Positions 12,267-25,800 of a stretch of DNA of 64,000 bases are shown here, piece by piece; position 1 is the first letter of the stretch, and every line of letters begins with the position of its first letter. A program made the position numbers and the translations under genes. Source of the DNA: Apiospora phragmitis. Lineage: Eukaryota; Ascomycota; Sordariomycetes; Amphisphaeriales; Apiosporaceae. Where the stretch lies: the NCBI GenBank assembly GCA_038363925.1, contig JAQQWL010000016.1, positions 682,001-746,000 on the forward strand, read 5' to 3'. The notes under the pieces were generated by a model. That model saw nothing but the letters and a program-made list of their open reading frames with translations, did not search any database and was not told the origin of the DNA.

Positions 12267-12980
12267 ATGAAGATGATGCAAATTGCTCCCATGGCCGGGC
12301 TCGTCGCAGCCGTCAACGCCTGGGGTACTACTGTTGGCAGTGTCGGTACTGCCTACACCACTCTCGTTACTACCGACTACGTCACCTACTGCCCGGAGCC
12401 TACGACGTTCGCATACAAGAACGTGACGTACACTGTCACCTCCGCCACCACCCTGACCATCACCAGTATGTCGTCCAGAGTTGCGCACGATTTGATCGGT
12501 TTAGATAACTAACTATCCTCCTCTCAGACTGCCCTTGCACCATCAGTGTGAGCCAGCCCCCGCCAGTGACAACTACGTCGTACTGCCCGCCTACCACGTA
12601 CCCTATCGGTACGGGTAAGCCTCCTGTGCCTACCTACGGCAACAGCAGTATTGTCATTCCTCCCCCGGCCACTGCTGTTCCCTCCTCCCCCTGCCACCGT
12701 GGTTCCTCCTCCTCCTCCTCCTCCTCCGGCCTCTACCGGATACTACACCACCATTACCTACACGCCCCCGCCCGTCACCTACCTGCCCGGTACCTCTGGC
12801 ATCCCTGGGAAGCCCACCGCGCCCGGTGCCCCTGGTGCTCCCGGTGCTCCCGGTGCACCCACCAACACGCCCATTGCGCCAACTACCACTGGCTCCGTTG
12901 TGATCCCTACTGCTGGCTCTGCCAAGGCCGGCACTGTGGGTGCTCTGCTCGCCGTCGCCGGGCTAGCCATCGCTTTGTAA
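12267..12980 (+). CDS. GPI-anchored, Pro/Thr-rich cell-wall protein (CCG-6-like); one frame break
   Basis: ATG at 12267 opens a signal peptide (MKMMQIAPMAGLVAAVNA). The N-terminal half has DYVTYCPEPTTF and TYTVTSATTLTI, then a cysteine pair (NCPCTISV), a pattern of mucin-like surface proteins related to Neurospora clock-controlled CCG-6. An intron runs 12466-12527 (GTATG...CTCAG). The second exon is proline-rich, with a run of eight prolines and GAPGAPGAPGAP. It ends in a hydrophobic tail (KAGTVGALLAVAGLAIAL) typical of a GPI attachment signal, so the product should sit on the cell wall. The first part of exon 2 and the tail are in different frames. Dropping one C from the CCC at 12680-12682 joins ATAV to PPPPATVVPPPP, giving 216 residues. 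A 31-nt intron (GTAAGC...ACAG) would also restore the frame but is implausibly short. Confidence 0.75.
12707..12727. repeat. CCT-type trinucleotide repeat encoding polyproline
   Basis: A run of CCT codons in the cell-wall protein gene, a likely length-variable tract. Confidence 0.6.
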
Positions 12981-15777
12981 AGTGGCAGTAGATTTGTCTT
13001 TTGAGAGAAAGGAAAAGCCCCTTTTTCGAACTACGAGATAGGGCGGGAGATATGATGTTTGGACTTGACGCATTTTACGGAAACGTTTCTATACTCTCTT
13101 TCAACCAAGGCATTTGCGACTCGGGAGCTTGCTTTTACGGTGTTACGCTGATATCCGGTAACGATACCCTCTTGGGATGATACGCCGACGACAGCAGTTT
13201 TGGCGAGATTTTTGGCATCAGGTGCATAGGAGTTGTTTGCCTAGGAAGAAGAAAGGCACATAATTAATTCGGGATACCCAATTACGCTCTTTTGATACTT
13301 GCATAGCTCAACCACATATGAGCGACCAAAACAATAAACCTAATAGACTACTACCTAAGCATCCGGCCTGCCTTGTTCTTTGTTTACCTACTCAGAAGCT
13401 GCTCTCTCCCGCTCCCTCTCTTTGTACTTGGCTCGCATATTGCAATCCTTCCAGTCAGATAACTGTCTGCTAAAACTCGTTTCTCGTACGGCCCATTGCT
13501 ATCTATGGGCGGGGTGTAAATCCTGGACGTCTGGGCACATGCGGACTGGGCCAAAAGAGACCGGGACCCCTTGTAAAGTTGAGTCGACGAGTATATATTG
13601 GATGCAATGTAGGTATATCACTCATAGCTCGCTGCTTATCGACGCTGACCGATCTTCGCAACCCACCCCCAAAAGGAAGAGGCAGATCATCCTCGCTCGC
13701 CCAATATGGGAGCCATTGACAACTCACTCACTCACTCATACGGTGAATCCATACCCTCCCCCTCTCTGCTCTGCCCTCCAAGCAAACAACCACCGTCACA
13801 GGCAACAACTCACAGCTCACCCTGCAGAGGAACGACTGGGCGCGTGGAATGGGCAGAGGAATGTAACGGCAACCCACCCTTTCTGTCAGTAGTTCGTCCT
13901 CCCCCCTAGCCCAGCAAATAAGCTTTCGAGCTACTTCACAATAGTTTCCTCTTTAAGGACATCGGCCACATGAAAGAAAGCAACAAAAAAAAGCTCGTAT
14001 TCTCACGGACTCTTTCCAGAGGGAGAAAAAGAATCGAGAAAATCAAGAAACAGGAAGGTAGGAAGAAAAGATCGTTGTTTGGGTATGTGATGTGGTGCGG
14101 GGCAAATTCAGAAGATGGCAATCCGAGGCAGGACAGACCCTGCTTCCTGGAAACAAATTGGTAGGGGTATTATTGGCTCATTATATTGGTGGAATGCAGA
14201 GAATCAATATATGTTTCCCCTCTCGGCATCAATTGGCCAAGGTAAATCATCTCACGATTCCTGCGCTTGTTCATCTATTGAGGATAACGGCGCGGAAGAA
14301 GAGCTCAAGCTGCCTGCGCAGTACATACCTAGTGAAATATATCACAGGAAAACCTGATCTCTTCCAGGGTGGGCAGGCTGTCTTGATTGAATCCGAGATG
14401 AGAGCCAATCCAGCGGCATACTAGAGTGATGCCCCGGGGAGGGGGCTTGAAAAGCTTGACGCTCAGTGCAGCTGACTACATGATCGCAAGCTTACACGAC
14501 TAGGCAGGGGGCCCGAGGCATGTCTGTCTGGGTATCTGAGTAACTCAAGTAGCCATTGGAGGAAGAAGGATCGGATCAGAAAAGGCCTCAATACGAATAA
14601 TGTCTTGTCATCACATCATTGACTAGGGGTTGGGCTGGGGTTTCATTGGACCGAACCGCCAGCAGACTATCGGATAGAAGATCGGGACAGGGGTATAGAC
14701 TGATTCTGTTGGTAGTTGTTACCAGGCCACAAAAGGGCCAAGAGCACAACAAGCCTCAACTCGAGAGCCACCAGCCACCAGCCGCCATTCCGTGCTTGAC
14801 GGCTTGTAAGCTGAAGGTATCAGGCAAGCAGGGTAGTAGTATTCATTAGACACGTAAAGCAGTAATGGAATCAATGTTCCATCAGAAGCAAGAGTCCGCC
14901 GCTCTCTTCCCTTGTTGGTACACATCATCATGACCTACCGACTGATGATATGATATATACTAAAAAATGTGAGAGATCATCGCCTTCGGTTACAGGTATA
15001 AGGCGTGGTAGTCCTGGGAGGGGAGGACCCCTCGCAGGATGGTGTAACTCTTACCCTGGAATGAACCTAAGGTAGGCAGGTAGGTAACTGGTAGGTAGGG
15101 AGAAGCAGAGACACTAGCACGCTGGTCTGGTCCCAAGTCCATAATTGCTTTGTATGTACATAATGCATCTGCTGTCCCTTGCTGCTCACCCTCGGAACCT
15201 GCGCTAGCTACTCTGCCTGATCAGGAATCGTGAGTTGGCCAAAGACAAGGTACGCTGCCAGGTACGAAAGGTTAGGCACGTACATGCAGCTGAGTAAATA
15301 CACAGCCCACGTAGCAGCAGAGATAAGAACAGTCGATAATATTCGAGCAACAACGGAGTTGTATCCATAGTCAATCTACGGAGTACTTCCAGTGGTATTA
15401 GCGGGTGTCTTCCAATCTCTGCTGCTTGGGTAGGCTGATGCCACCCTCGGAAATACAAGCGATCACGTCGATGCAGTCTGGTACTGCGAAGGTCCCGAGC
15501 AAAAAGTCTGACATCTCACAGTTGCAGTCATTGGACTGACAGTAACCCCGTGATCTTTCCTCTGCTGACATGAATCGCCAGCCTGACTACACTAAATTCG
15601 GTGGTAAGACAGTCAGAAAGCCAGACAGTCCGAGTAACGGCCCTTGTCGAAAGCTTGGCGTTATAGCAAATGCCTTGCTCGTAAAACCTCATAATATCAT
15701 TACTGTCATCTCTCATGTTGCCACGTGTTGATGGATCTCTTTTATCTTTCTTCTTCACTTCGCAAAATGTTGCCCGA
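12981..15777. other. intergenic, no supported gene
   Basis: 2.8 kb with no recognisable coding region. It contains small simple repeats, such as ACTC units near 13726 and GGTA units near 15072-15100. An open frame at 13380-13892 has no protein-like character. Confidence 0.45.
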
Positions 15778-17933
15778 TCAAGACTCTTCGTCAGGTCCAG
15801 TGGCATCCATTCGCGATCGGACTTCTCGAATTAAGGCCTTCGCCTCCTCGACCTCTACCCCATCCTGGCACAGTTCATTCGCCAGGCGGTTCGCAGTCGT
15901 GTAATCCTCGATGCGCATTGCGTGTTTGGCGAGCCACATGCGTGCCTTGGACGTCGCAGCGGTAACACCAGTGCCCTCTCTGCCATTCCCACCCCCTTCC
16001 CTACCATCACCGTCCTCGTCCGAGCCATCATCATTATGGATTACAATGCTCTCTCCCACATTATCCCCCGAAGCGCTTTCCTCTTGCGCAACGCACATCT
16101 CCATGTATGCCTTGGCATCCTCGTCTTGATCCAGGCTTTCGTACATGATCGCGACCTGCAAGAGAATCTCGGGATCCATATGGGCGCCACGTAGGCTCAT
16201 CGGTCCGCTCCCGGTGCTGCCAAAGCTGCTTCCCGTATCGTAATAGCTTTCAGCGAGCAGTGCACGCTTGAGTGCTTTGATACCATCTAGATTCCTGCCC
16301 ATGCGTTGTAGGCATGAACCCACCGCCATCCACATTTTTCCATCCCATGGCCGTAGCCCGGCCGCCTTTTTGTAGTACCACAAAGCATACGCATGCATCT
16401 CGAGGACCTCATACGTCTGGCCAAGGCCATACCAAGCACGGTAGTCGCGCCTATTCACATCGACAGCTCGCCTGTACGACTCAATGGCCGCATGTGTATT
16501 CTTCAGCTCCACATATTCATGGCCCATGAGCGTCCAGGCTGAGAGGCAGGATCGATCAAGGGTCAGCGCTCGGCGGAAGTACTGTACAGCCTTCTCGTGC
16601 AAGGAAAGTAACGAGTAATAGTTTCCAATAACTACGCATGACTCGGGGCGGAATTTGTCGATGCCTGAACATAAATGTGCGAGGAATGCGAGTTTGGGCC
16701 TCGAATTCATTACATATAGGATATTAGAGTAATGGTCCAGGGAATCGAGGCGATGAGGGTGCAGCGACAGTAATCGGCTAAAATGCTGTTCAGCTGCAAC
16801 AAGATCCTTCGCGTGATAGGAAAGGAGGGCGTCGCATGTGAGCAGGAATGACGAAGTAGGGAATATGCCTAGAAGCGCATCTAACGAGTTGGCGAGATTG
16901 TTGTCATGCTGATAGAGCTCCAGTGATGTGTTGATATGGAACATGAAAGAGACGATATTCTGGGGTAATCTTGGCATCAAGCGGTTGAGCTAGGCTTCAG
17001 TCAGCAGGGACTCTACATCCTGGGGTGCTGGGATACTGGGTCGACTTACATCTTCCACTCGGGATATCAAGGACGTCATCTCGAGCCAGCAACCCCAGTT
17101 CATTGGGAAAAGGTGTACGCTCCTTCCAAGCCAATATATGGCAAGCTCCTCGTTCTTTTGCCTCGCAAGCACCATACCATATCTATGTCTCCGTCAGCAT
17201 TTGATGATAGTATGAACCGGCCGGGGCTCTTACAGGTACTCTAGCCACCCTTGACTATCCGTATCTTCACCATCTTCGGTCTTGCATGCATCAAACCAGG
17301 CCTCCAGATACCGGCTAATCGGCAGCAACTGCTTGTTGATGCACGCGCCGAGATCTTGGGGGCCCATGACCATCTCAGAATCCTCATCTTTTCTTTTTCT
17401 CCCCAGACAAGAACTTGGCGTATAAGGCGAGGAACAAACTTCGCTGGCTGATTTGTGGTAATGTCGGTGCGCTGGGTGACCTTGCGCTTGATGCCGGAGC
17501 CTTCCCTTTGCCTTTTCCCTTGGGCGTCGAAGCCTCTTTCGTAGAAACAATGGTAGCTATCATCGAGTCGGGTAGAAAGACAGCCGCACAACGGTCAAAC
17601 TCGCGACAGTCGAAGAGCGATTTCGCCAAGAGGTACTTGTTGATCTCTCGCGCCTCTAAAACGGCCTCATCGGGTTCTGTGTTCTGGGCCAGGACTACGG
17701 CCGGGTAAGCTCCATTGCTGGTATCGTCGAACCCAGCCTGGGGTTCGGGAATGGCGTTCAATAGCTCGGCGGCCCTGTTGATGACGAATTGTTGGTATGT
17801 CAACGAAGCAAGGCACGCGAAGAGGACATCCTCACCACTTGGAGGATTGGTACAAGCACCTCTCAGAGCACTTGACCACTGCCTCTTGGAGGGCGCTTCG
17901 CAGCTGGTTCGTCTCGCGCTCGTTCAGGGCCAT
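15778..17933 (-). CDS. cdc23: anaphase-promoting complex subunit 8 (Cdc23/Apc8), TPR protein; one frame break
   Basis: Cdc23 is a tetratricopeptide scaffold subunit of the APC/C ubiquitin ligase that drives mitotic exit. ATG at 17933 gives MALNERETNQLRSALQEAVV, then KCSERCLYQSSKWAAELL, the conserved N-terminus. Four exons are supported, with introns at 17775-17835, 17183-17233 and 16990-17049. Family signatures follow: GMVLARQKNEELAIYWL, NWGCWLEMTSLISRVED, then tandem TPRs in the last exon (for example CLSAWTLMGHEYVELKNTHA, RDYRAWYGLGQTYEVLEM and WDGKMWMAVGSCLQRMGR). An acidic, glycine-rich insert (DDGSDEDGDGREGGG) precedes the final helices. In exon 2 the frame breaks at TTTT 17389-17392 (AAAA on the coding strand). 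Removing one A joins FLSGEKKK to DEDSEMVMGPQDLGA, and the spliced length becomes exactly 660 residues. Because the gene is normally essential, a base-call error is the likely cause. It is divergent from erg20. Confidence 0.9.
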
Positions 17934-18695
17934 GATGGGCGGGGCCCCGTCGGCATGGGGTCGACCGCTTTCTTGTACACGCGCAGGTTGCTCTCGTGTC
18001 ACCTTGTCCCTACTGCCGTAGAAGTAGTCGACCTTGTTGGAAGCTGACGGTAAGGCGGGTTGGCTCTCTTTGCGTCCAAAAGCTCGAGTCGGTAGCGAAG
18101 TCCTTGGAGCGCGTGTCTTGGTAATTGGGCCCAATTGGGTGCAGTAGTCCGCGATCTAGGTAGCTTCAAGGTTCGTTCCTGAATAAAACGGATGAGGTAC
18201 ATGAATAATGACAACTGATGGCTCGGGACATTCCACTACCCCACCAAAACACCAAGTACAGTAAATATTGGACCTGATCAGACGGATTCGACGGGGATTC
18301 CAAGCAGCCAAGGTCCTACTGCTCACCGCCCTCCGAAAAAGGCTTATCAGTGTCATCTCATGCATAATCGATAAGTCGACCAAGGGATTATTTGGCTAAC
18401 TGCATCGGTATTAACAGTTGGCGACAAGAGTGATTGATGGTGTGGGGACGACCGGGTGAGATAGATAGCTAAGTAGGTTTGATTACACGGCCAACGGGAC
18501 GCTTCTTCTTCGACTGGAAGATCTCTCTCTCGTAAGGACAAACTTCGTGTGACTGTCAGATTCATTGGGCAGACCTTTTAGCCCCTCCGATCAGCTCCAA
18601 ATTTTCTGTTGGACTGTAACCAGCATCCTGTTTTTTTTCATAGTGAACCGAAATTCAAGACCCCTCCAAAGAAAGACACGGGAGAAATAGCGACA
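17934..18695. promoter_or_regulatory. divergent promoter region between cdc23 and erg20
   Basis: The 762-bp spacer separates the start codons of two housekeeping genes transcribed away from each other. It must hold both promoters. No specific factor site was identified. Confidence 0.55.
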
Positions 18696-19888
18696 ATGGC
18701 CAAGGCAAAGACCCCTGAGTACACCAAGTTCGAGAATGTCTTCAAGGACAAGCTCGTCGCACAGCTTCTCGAAAATGCGCAGAAGTACAACCTGCCTAAG
18801 GAGCAGCTCGATTGGTTCAAGAAGGTAAGAAGACAGCTTTCTGTACCCGAATCTCACGTCTTGCGATTCGGTGAAACCCCTCATTCTCACCAACTCCACT
18901 CGGCCAGGTGTTCTTCGTCGACGTAACTTCAACCCCATACCTACCCTGTCTAATATGCATACAGGTGCTCGAGGTGAACACTATGGGCGGAAAATGCAAC
19001 CGTGGCATGTCCGTTCCCGATACCGTGTCACTGCTTCTTGGCAAGGAGCTGGATGAAGAGCAGTACTTCATGTCGGCCACTCTGGGCTGGATGATCGAGC
19101 TTCTCCAAGCCTTCTTCCTCGTCTCCGACGACATCATGGATGGCAGCATCACCCGCCGCGACCAGCCATGCTGGTACCGCCAATCCGGCGTCGGCATGAT
19201 CGCCATCAACGATGCTTTCCTGCTCGAGTCTGCTATCTACCTTCTCCTGAAGCAGCACTTCAAGACTCACCCTGCGTATATTGACCTGGTCGAGCTGTTC
19301 CATGAAGTCACTTTCCAGACTGAGCTGGGCCAGCTGTGTGACCTGCTCACTGCCCCCGAGGACAATGTCAACCTCGACAACTTCAGCATGGAGAAGTACA
19401 AGTATATTGTCATCTACAAGACGGCCTACTACAGCTTCTACCTGCCCATCGCCATTGCGCTGCACTACCTGAACATTGCTACGCCCAAGAACCTGAAGCA
19501 AGCACACGACATCTTGATTCCCATGGGTGAATACTTCCAGGTTCAGGATGACTTCCTGGACTGCTTCGGCACCTATGAGCAGATCGGCAAGCATGGTACT
19601 GATATCATGGACAACAAGTGCTCCTGGATTGTGAACCAGGCCCTTAACAAGGCGACCCCTGAGCAGCGACAGATCTTGGAGAAGCATTATGGTCGCAAGA
19701 ACAAGGAAGATGAGGCTGTCGTCAAGAAGCTCTTCGATGACATGAAGTTGAAGGAGCACTACCAAGAGTACGAGGAGAAGCGTGTGGGTGAGATTCGCCA
19801 GATGATTGCCAACATCGACACCAGCGAAGGTGTCAGCCCCGCCATCTTCGAGGCCTTCCTGGCCAAGATCTACAAGCGCTCCAAGTAA
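18696..19888 (+). CDS. erg20: farnesyl diphosphate synthase
   Basis: The enzyme condenses isopentenyl diphosphate with dimethylallyl and then geranyl diphosphate to make farnesyl diphosphate, for ergosterol, dolichol, ubiquinone, protein prenylation and sesquiterpenes. ATG at 18696 starts [17 protein letters not shown] single intron (18825-18964) falls after LDWFKK, and exon 2 continues [20 protein letters not shown]. The first aspartate-rich motif is in [14 protein letters not shown] and the second in [20 protein letters not shown]. Both are complete, as are the substrate-binding basic residues around GGKCNRG. The C-terminus is AKIYKRSK. At 350 residues it matches fungal Erg20, and the frame is intact. 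The phenylalanine/tyrosine residues upstream of the first motif favour a C15 product, but chain length was not tested here. Confidence 0.95.
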
Positions 19889-22800
19889 AGAGTTGCGAAA
19901 GGAATTGACAATCATTCCATATATGTAGAATGATCGATTGGACTGTCGATCAAGCATAGACATAGATATACCCGGCCTGCTCGGTGGAATGTAGCCACAA
20001 GAAAAAAAATGGCAACCTAATCCATGAATAAAGTCTGAGGATATAGGCAACACTTGATTTCTTAGAGCAGGAAGAGGGCCAACAAAAATACACGTAATGA
20101 TTACAACGCCATCAGCTGGTGCAAAAGCACCTGACCCCTTAACCATCGCAAACCCATGAGAAATACTATGCGCAACTTGAAAGCATCGAGTAGCCAACCT
20201 CACTCACAACGCATCACACTGATAGTAAATCAAGCAGATGCATGTTCATTGACCCTCCCAAGAGGTCTCGATCACTACCTACTCTTTTGGCTTCTGAATT
20301 CGGGTCTTCAATATTGGTAAGCTCCCTCCCTTCCCACGGCATTTTCCAGCTGCCTCCCAACGGAATTGCTTCGCGTTACTCCGTATATACTCCATACTAT
20401 AGATAATCCCTCTAGGACTCTAGAGAACTCACGAAATCCATCAAACCAAAATAAGCTCAGTGGCCGTATTGCAATTGTAAGGGCAGTATGTATGACTCTC
20501 ACGTTTTCTTGTAATATCTGTGGATGTGCGCCGTTACGCGTGCCCGTCGAGAACTCGCTTTTACTCTTCCTCATGAATTAACGATCATGGCTTTCGTGTG
20601 CTCATTCATTGTTTCTCTGTTTATACCTCTGCAAGCCCCATATACTTCAGGCAAGGATGTCTGGACTTTGATAGGGAGGTAATGACGGTGAATTCTAACA
20701 TTTTACGAGGGTCACACATATGTGGGAGAAAACCTCCAGCAGCAGTGCTCAGAGAGGAAGGGAATAGTCGCCTGTGTCGCATAATGTTGATGTGCTTGAA
20801 GTGTGCTGTAAATAGCAGGATAACGAGCGCAGACCGTGACCGCATGACCTCTAGTCTGACACGAACATCCAGGCGACTCGACTCGAACTTATTCTCGTTC
20901 TCTTGGAGAATGGGAAGTTCAGAGTATGAAGACGAGACGACGGGCTGCGCTAGCTTCACATTCCAAGCTCGTATGGTATTTGGAATGTCCCTGAGAAAGG
21001 GGGGCTCAACGTACAATGAACGTGCCCTGCATCTCCCCTTAGCTAGTGGCAAGGGGTGTCAGTGGATCTTACTCTCGTGCCCAAGGTTTTTGGCTTCCAA
21101 AGCTGAGCTGCTCGATTGCTTCATGAGTGTTTGCTGCTTACTGTAGTGTCGTTTTTAGAGCTCACCTGCCATCAAGTGGGTGTCCACGATGTCTTCTTCA
21201 GAGTACCATAGAGGTATAGACGCCGCACTTACTCAAGTGTTAAGTGGGAAGATCAGCCTACGCACTCTTCAGTAGTTGTTTGGGTTGGGATTCATAGGGC
21301 GGCTCGATTCTCTCAAGTTTCTGGGCAGCGCTCGCCGAGAGTTCAGGGGCCATTAGGTAACTGAGAGGCAAACCGTGATCAGAGCTGGGTATGCACCACT
21401 ACTTCAACTATTAGATATGAGGAAATAGTTTTGTGTATATACGCGCTCGGAGTCGGCCGTTCAGCTGTTGCTTGATAGCTAGCATTGTTTGCTACATTTC
21501 ACGTCTATCACGATGCGGCCGACTTGGAGGTTTCCATTCAAGCTCGCCGACCTGTGTTCACTCTAGAGATTTCAAAGCAATGCCAGAATCGGTTCAGGAA
21601 CTAAACCAATTGGTCAACATAGGTACTGCATTCAAAGTATCCTTTGTAATCCAGGCCTGCGAGGGCAAATTCCATTCGAAAATATAGAGATGAGGACTAA
21701 CAGCTCTAGTTGATTCAAAATGGCACTCTATAGCAGTATTACTGTTGTATATCGATACTCTGTTAACAGGGCTATGGCGAACGATCCAAGCAGAGTTTTT
21801 ATCAACCTCGTCAATAGCCTTCTCTAATCCTATGGACAGCGTTAATTACTTGTAATTCAATGGATAGCACTAATATAATAATCTTTCTCTTGTCTAGTGA
21901 TAAGATCGGTCTCATAGCTCACCTCGCAGCTGGAACAAGTGGTATGCACCTGGCTAATATGTGGTCTGGGTGTCTTTATATATATCTTGTACCAACCATA
22001 CACACCATTGACCTAACCGATTACGGCGTCATACTCTTGGGGGAGGCGCCAGAACCCCGGTAACGACGGTGCAAACGGGTGGGCCTGTAAGCTCGTATTG
22101 GTCGGTATGCGCGTGACACCACTCGCACATGCATAATCCATGGCGCTGGCGGCCTGCGCGGCGTACCACAGCAGGGGCTAGGTCAGAGGTGGTTGCGTTC
22201 GCGACCCGTAGGGGCCTTCCGGCTCGTCCGCATAGCCGACTTTGCGGGCAGTATTCGAGAACATCGCATGCAAGGCAGGCAGAAAGTCGCAAAATGGCTG
22301 GCTCGGTGCCCTTGACTCAGAGTGGCGAGGCTATGTGAGATCTCGGAATGTTCAGGATTACCTCCTTGAGTCATCGCGAAAGGGCGGTCAGCCAAAGAAG
22401 GAAAGAATAATGTTGCAAGCTACACATATACAGCCTCGGTGCGCCGGAATATGTGTCGCCGTCGCTCCAAGGCTGACTAGGTTAGTGTCTTACACCAGTG
22501 GTAGTCTCCCCTTGCCGTGAGATGTATATAGCAGTTCCGGCATGTGAACAGTATCCACGCAAGTCGCTCAGAGAACCTGCAGATAGGCCAAACACCCTGG
22601 CAGTGAACTGTAGACAACCGTTGGTTAGCCCTTGCTTCTTAGCTTCAGGAGCCGAAGAAGGATCCGGCGATAAGCGGGGTGACAGGCTTCGAGGCGTGGC
22701 GCTGTGCCTTGCATTCAGTTGCTACAGGATTGATTGGTTCCGAAGATGGCGCGGGCAGGTCGCCAGAAAAGAAGTAAGAGAGAGAGGGTGGTCGGCAATT

Positions 22801-25800
22801 TGATCCCAACGGTCTGACATATCAGCTAAACCGGACCTGCCTATTCGTGAGCAGACGAAGATATGATGGTCGTCTCGGAAAGTCGACGAAACCGAATCTA
22901 CCGAGGAGGGTTATAAAGTCGGCCGAACACCGTTTGAATTATCTGCAAATATATTGGTTGCGCTCGTAGACAAACCGATTGCTTCCGACTCTCCTTATTA
23001 ATGGTAGCAGAGTCCATAACGTCCTCTTTATCTGCTTCGGTCCCGAGCATGGACGCGATATATGGTAGATACATGCAATGGACAATCCGGTCAGACAAAG
23101 CACACACTAGGCATTGGTGTACTCATCGTAGTGGTGGTCGTAAGGCAGGGAGGATCTGGCGTGGCGGGTGAAACATGCAAGTTGAACACATCGGGATTGG
23201 CTGTTAGTTCCGAGACCAGGTTACAAGAAGAAAGCAGTGAGGTTTGAGAAGTGGCCGGGATATAATATAGTACCAGGCTGCCTGGTCCCAGACCACAGGC
23301 ACCCTGACAATATTTCAAAGGCTATATAGTATGTACTCACATACCAGCTCCTACAGGAATCACTCTATCACAGGTTATGGCGGGGTTGGCGAGTTAATCG
23401 CATAAAGATGCCACGTGTATCGATGCTGGTTAATCAATGACATACCAAGTCGAGCAGGTAGGTAGGTCTTATATTGGTCGATTTTCTATTATATTGAGTT
23501 CGAATTAAAAAACATAAAGATATGATCATCCCAGCCTGAGCCGTGGGGATCAATTCTCGGCATCATGGCGAACCGGCATGATATTGCCGGCACAGAGCTC
23601 TAGAATAGCAACATAGCGAGAACAAACCTGACCGACTCTTCGCGTCTTTCCAGTCACCGTCTCTCAGATAATGTGCCGGCTGCTATTGCTCGCTATCGGT
23701 CCATAGCAATACAAACCATCTGCGATAGCTTTCAGCCAAGCTGGACTCATGACACAATCATTGTTGAAGAAGAACACAGGTAGCTTCATATAATATATGT
23801 AAGTATTACATGTAGACAATGAGACGTAGACAACGTGTGTATCGTGACACCATGAAGGAAGTAGCCGGCTAGGTGAGGACCCCACATATTCAGTAGGAAA
23901 TCGAAACGTCTGTTCCCTGACTGTCGTGCGCGCTAACGCCTTGGGTAGGCACAGCACAATATCAAAGTTGTTTTGCGCGCGACTCGTACCCGATGGCGGG
24001 CCGTTTATATGGATGTCGAATATATCCGGGCTCCTGCGGGTACGGACGAGAGAATGAGCAGAGCAAGTAAAAAAGTAGTAGTACCGACGTGCCCTGCTTC
24101 CAACACACCGCCCTTGTCAGGGGTGCTCGAGGCGCTACACCAGTGTGCCTGAAGAGGGCCAATCTAGAGTTTATCGCCTGTCAGCTGAAGGACGCTACTG
24201 TAAACATGTTAATGCAGGTCGACGTCTTAGGCGGAAATGCAGGATGCGGCGAATCCAGGGGACCCAGGGAGAAATGCAGGTGACCATGTCGTTGGGGTAG
24301 CGTAGCCTGTCGCCTTGCAGTGTGTGTGGTTTTAGCCGTCGAATCTTACCCAGATGTTTCTCCTTGCACCTGCAGGAGTGTATGTGATGTGGATCACCAA
24401 CCGTGTTTTCCCCCTCATGCACGTCGTAACATATATCTTCTTCGTGTTCCCGGACGACACGATCCTTCACCTGCGATCAGACTATTCTTATCGAAGGATG
24501 GAGATGCGCAAAGTATGATACGTGCATGCACAAGCAACAGGGCCGTATGCGCCGTGTGTTTCGAGAGACTTGCCTTTTCCGGTAACTGTCGCTGTAACCC
24601 CGCGTCGCGCAAATAGTACCTAGCAAGCCATGGTGATCCCTGGGAAACTGTTTCTGGGCGGCCTGGCCTGGCTTTGCGTCAGAGACGCCAAGCTTCGCAG
24701 ATCATGGTCAATTGATCGCAAGCCTCTTTGGCTCCACACGCGCCTCCCAACCCCTCGCTCTACTTACTACATAAATGCCACCGCATACAGTACGCACGCA
24801 GTCAATCACCTAACCTTAGATCAGTAGAGCTTGCACCGGCTACACAGGAGTTGATTAGACTTCCCAGCACTTGGGGAAAATCACTGAGATGGCGTTATGT
24901 AGAGTCCAGACCGGAACACCGTTGACCGTGCATTCGCAGCGCAGCGGAGCCTCCGATGAACATGTCACATATTCGAACTAGATATATGATTATATGATTC
25001 CCTTTCATAATTGATTCCGTTCGTCAATAGAGCTGGCCACGTGTCTGGCAACTCGGTGTATTCTAGAATAAGTACGTCCAACACACGTATCCTTCTCGTG
25101 TCTCACAAGACATCCCTCTTCTTTCCAACTTCCAGGCCCCAGGGGGGGGGACCAGGAACATAAGCTTAAGAAGAAGTGGTGTTCCACCGAAGATGGCCGA
25201 CTACCACCTCTCTGCCGCTCGTAAGAGGTGGCACACCCCATCTTACGTTTTCCACCAGCAATGAACAACCGCCGTACACTGTAGATATCACGACAAGCCC
25301 AGAGGTTAACCTCGATGATGATGTAGAAATGAGATTCCCAAGTGCCCCTCCAGTTCCACATGACGGGCTACTTACAAAAACTTGCACTTATTGCTAGTAA
25401 TAGAGCTGTCAGCCTATTGATCAGGCCACCGTATTTGTTAGTAGGTAAATGCCTGCGGACTAGATCGATACTAAGGAGTGGTGGGGCATGCCCCATGCCC
25501 ATTAAAGCCTGGATTTAGCAAACAGGGCAAAAACGCAGGCTCCGCCAGGGCGTCCTGTCTCGACTTAACGCTCGCCAATCGCACCTTTTTATAGAAAGGA
25601 GACCCCTGCCTAGCACCTGCCGTAAGGGCGACATGTTCGATATTAGCGCCCTTCTAGCACCGATAGCCAGCCTCTTTGTGCGAATGCTGTTTTTCTTACC
25701 TCCGTATGCCTCTCTTTCTACTCCTTCAGGGCAGAGATGGTGGGCATGCCCACTCACTCTCTTTCCAGCCACGCCAGACAACGACGCAGACACCGTCATG

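Noticed and set aside
12615..12645. 31-nt GTAAGC...ACAG intron as explanation of the cell-wall protein frame change
   Set aside because: It is shorter than known functional fungal introns (about 45 nt or more), lacks a branch site, and gives a less natural proline-rich sequence than a one-base slip.
13380..13892. 170-codon plus-strand frame
   Set aside because: No ATG at its start, overlapped by other frames, and no protein-like segment.
19028..20203. 391-codon minus-strand open frame
   Set aside because: It is antisense to the strongly supported erg20 exon; codon bias of the real gene keeps this frame open.
20598..21146. Overlapping sense/antisense frames of 182 and 143 codons
   Set aside because: No family motif, no supporting splice structure, and both strands open equally; kept only as possible relics.
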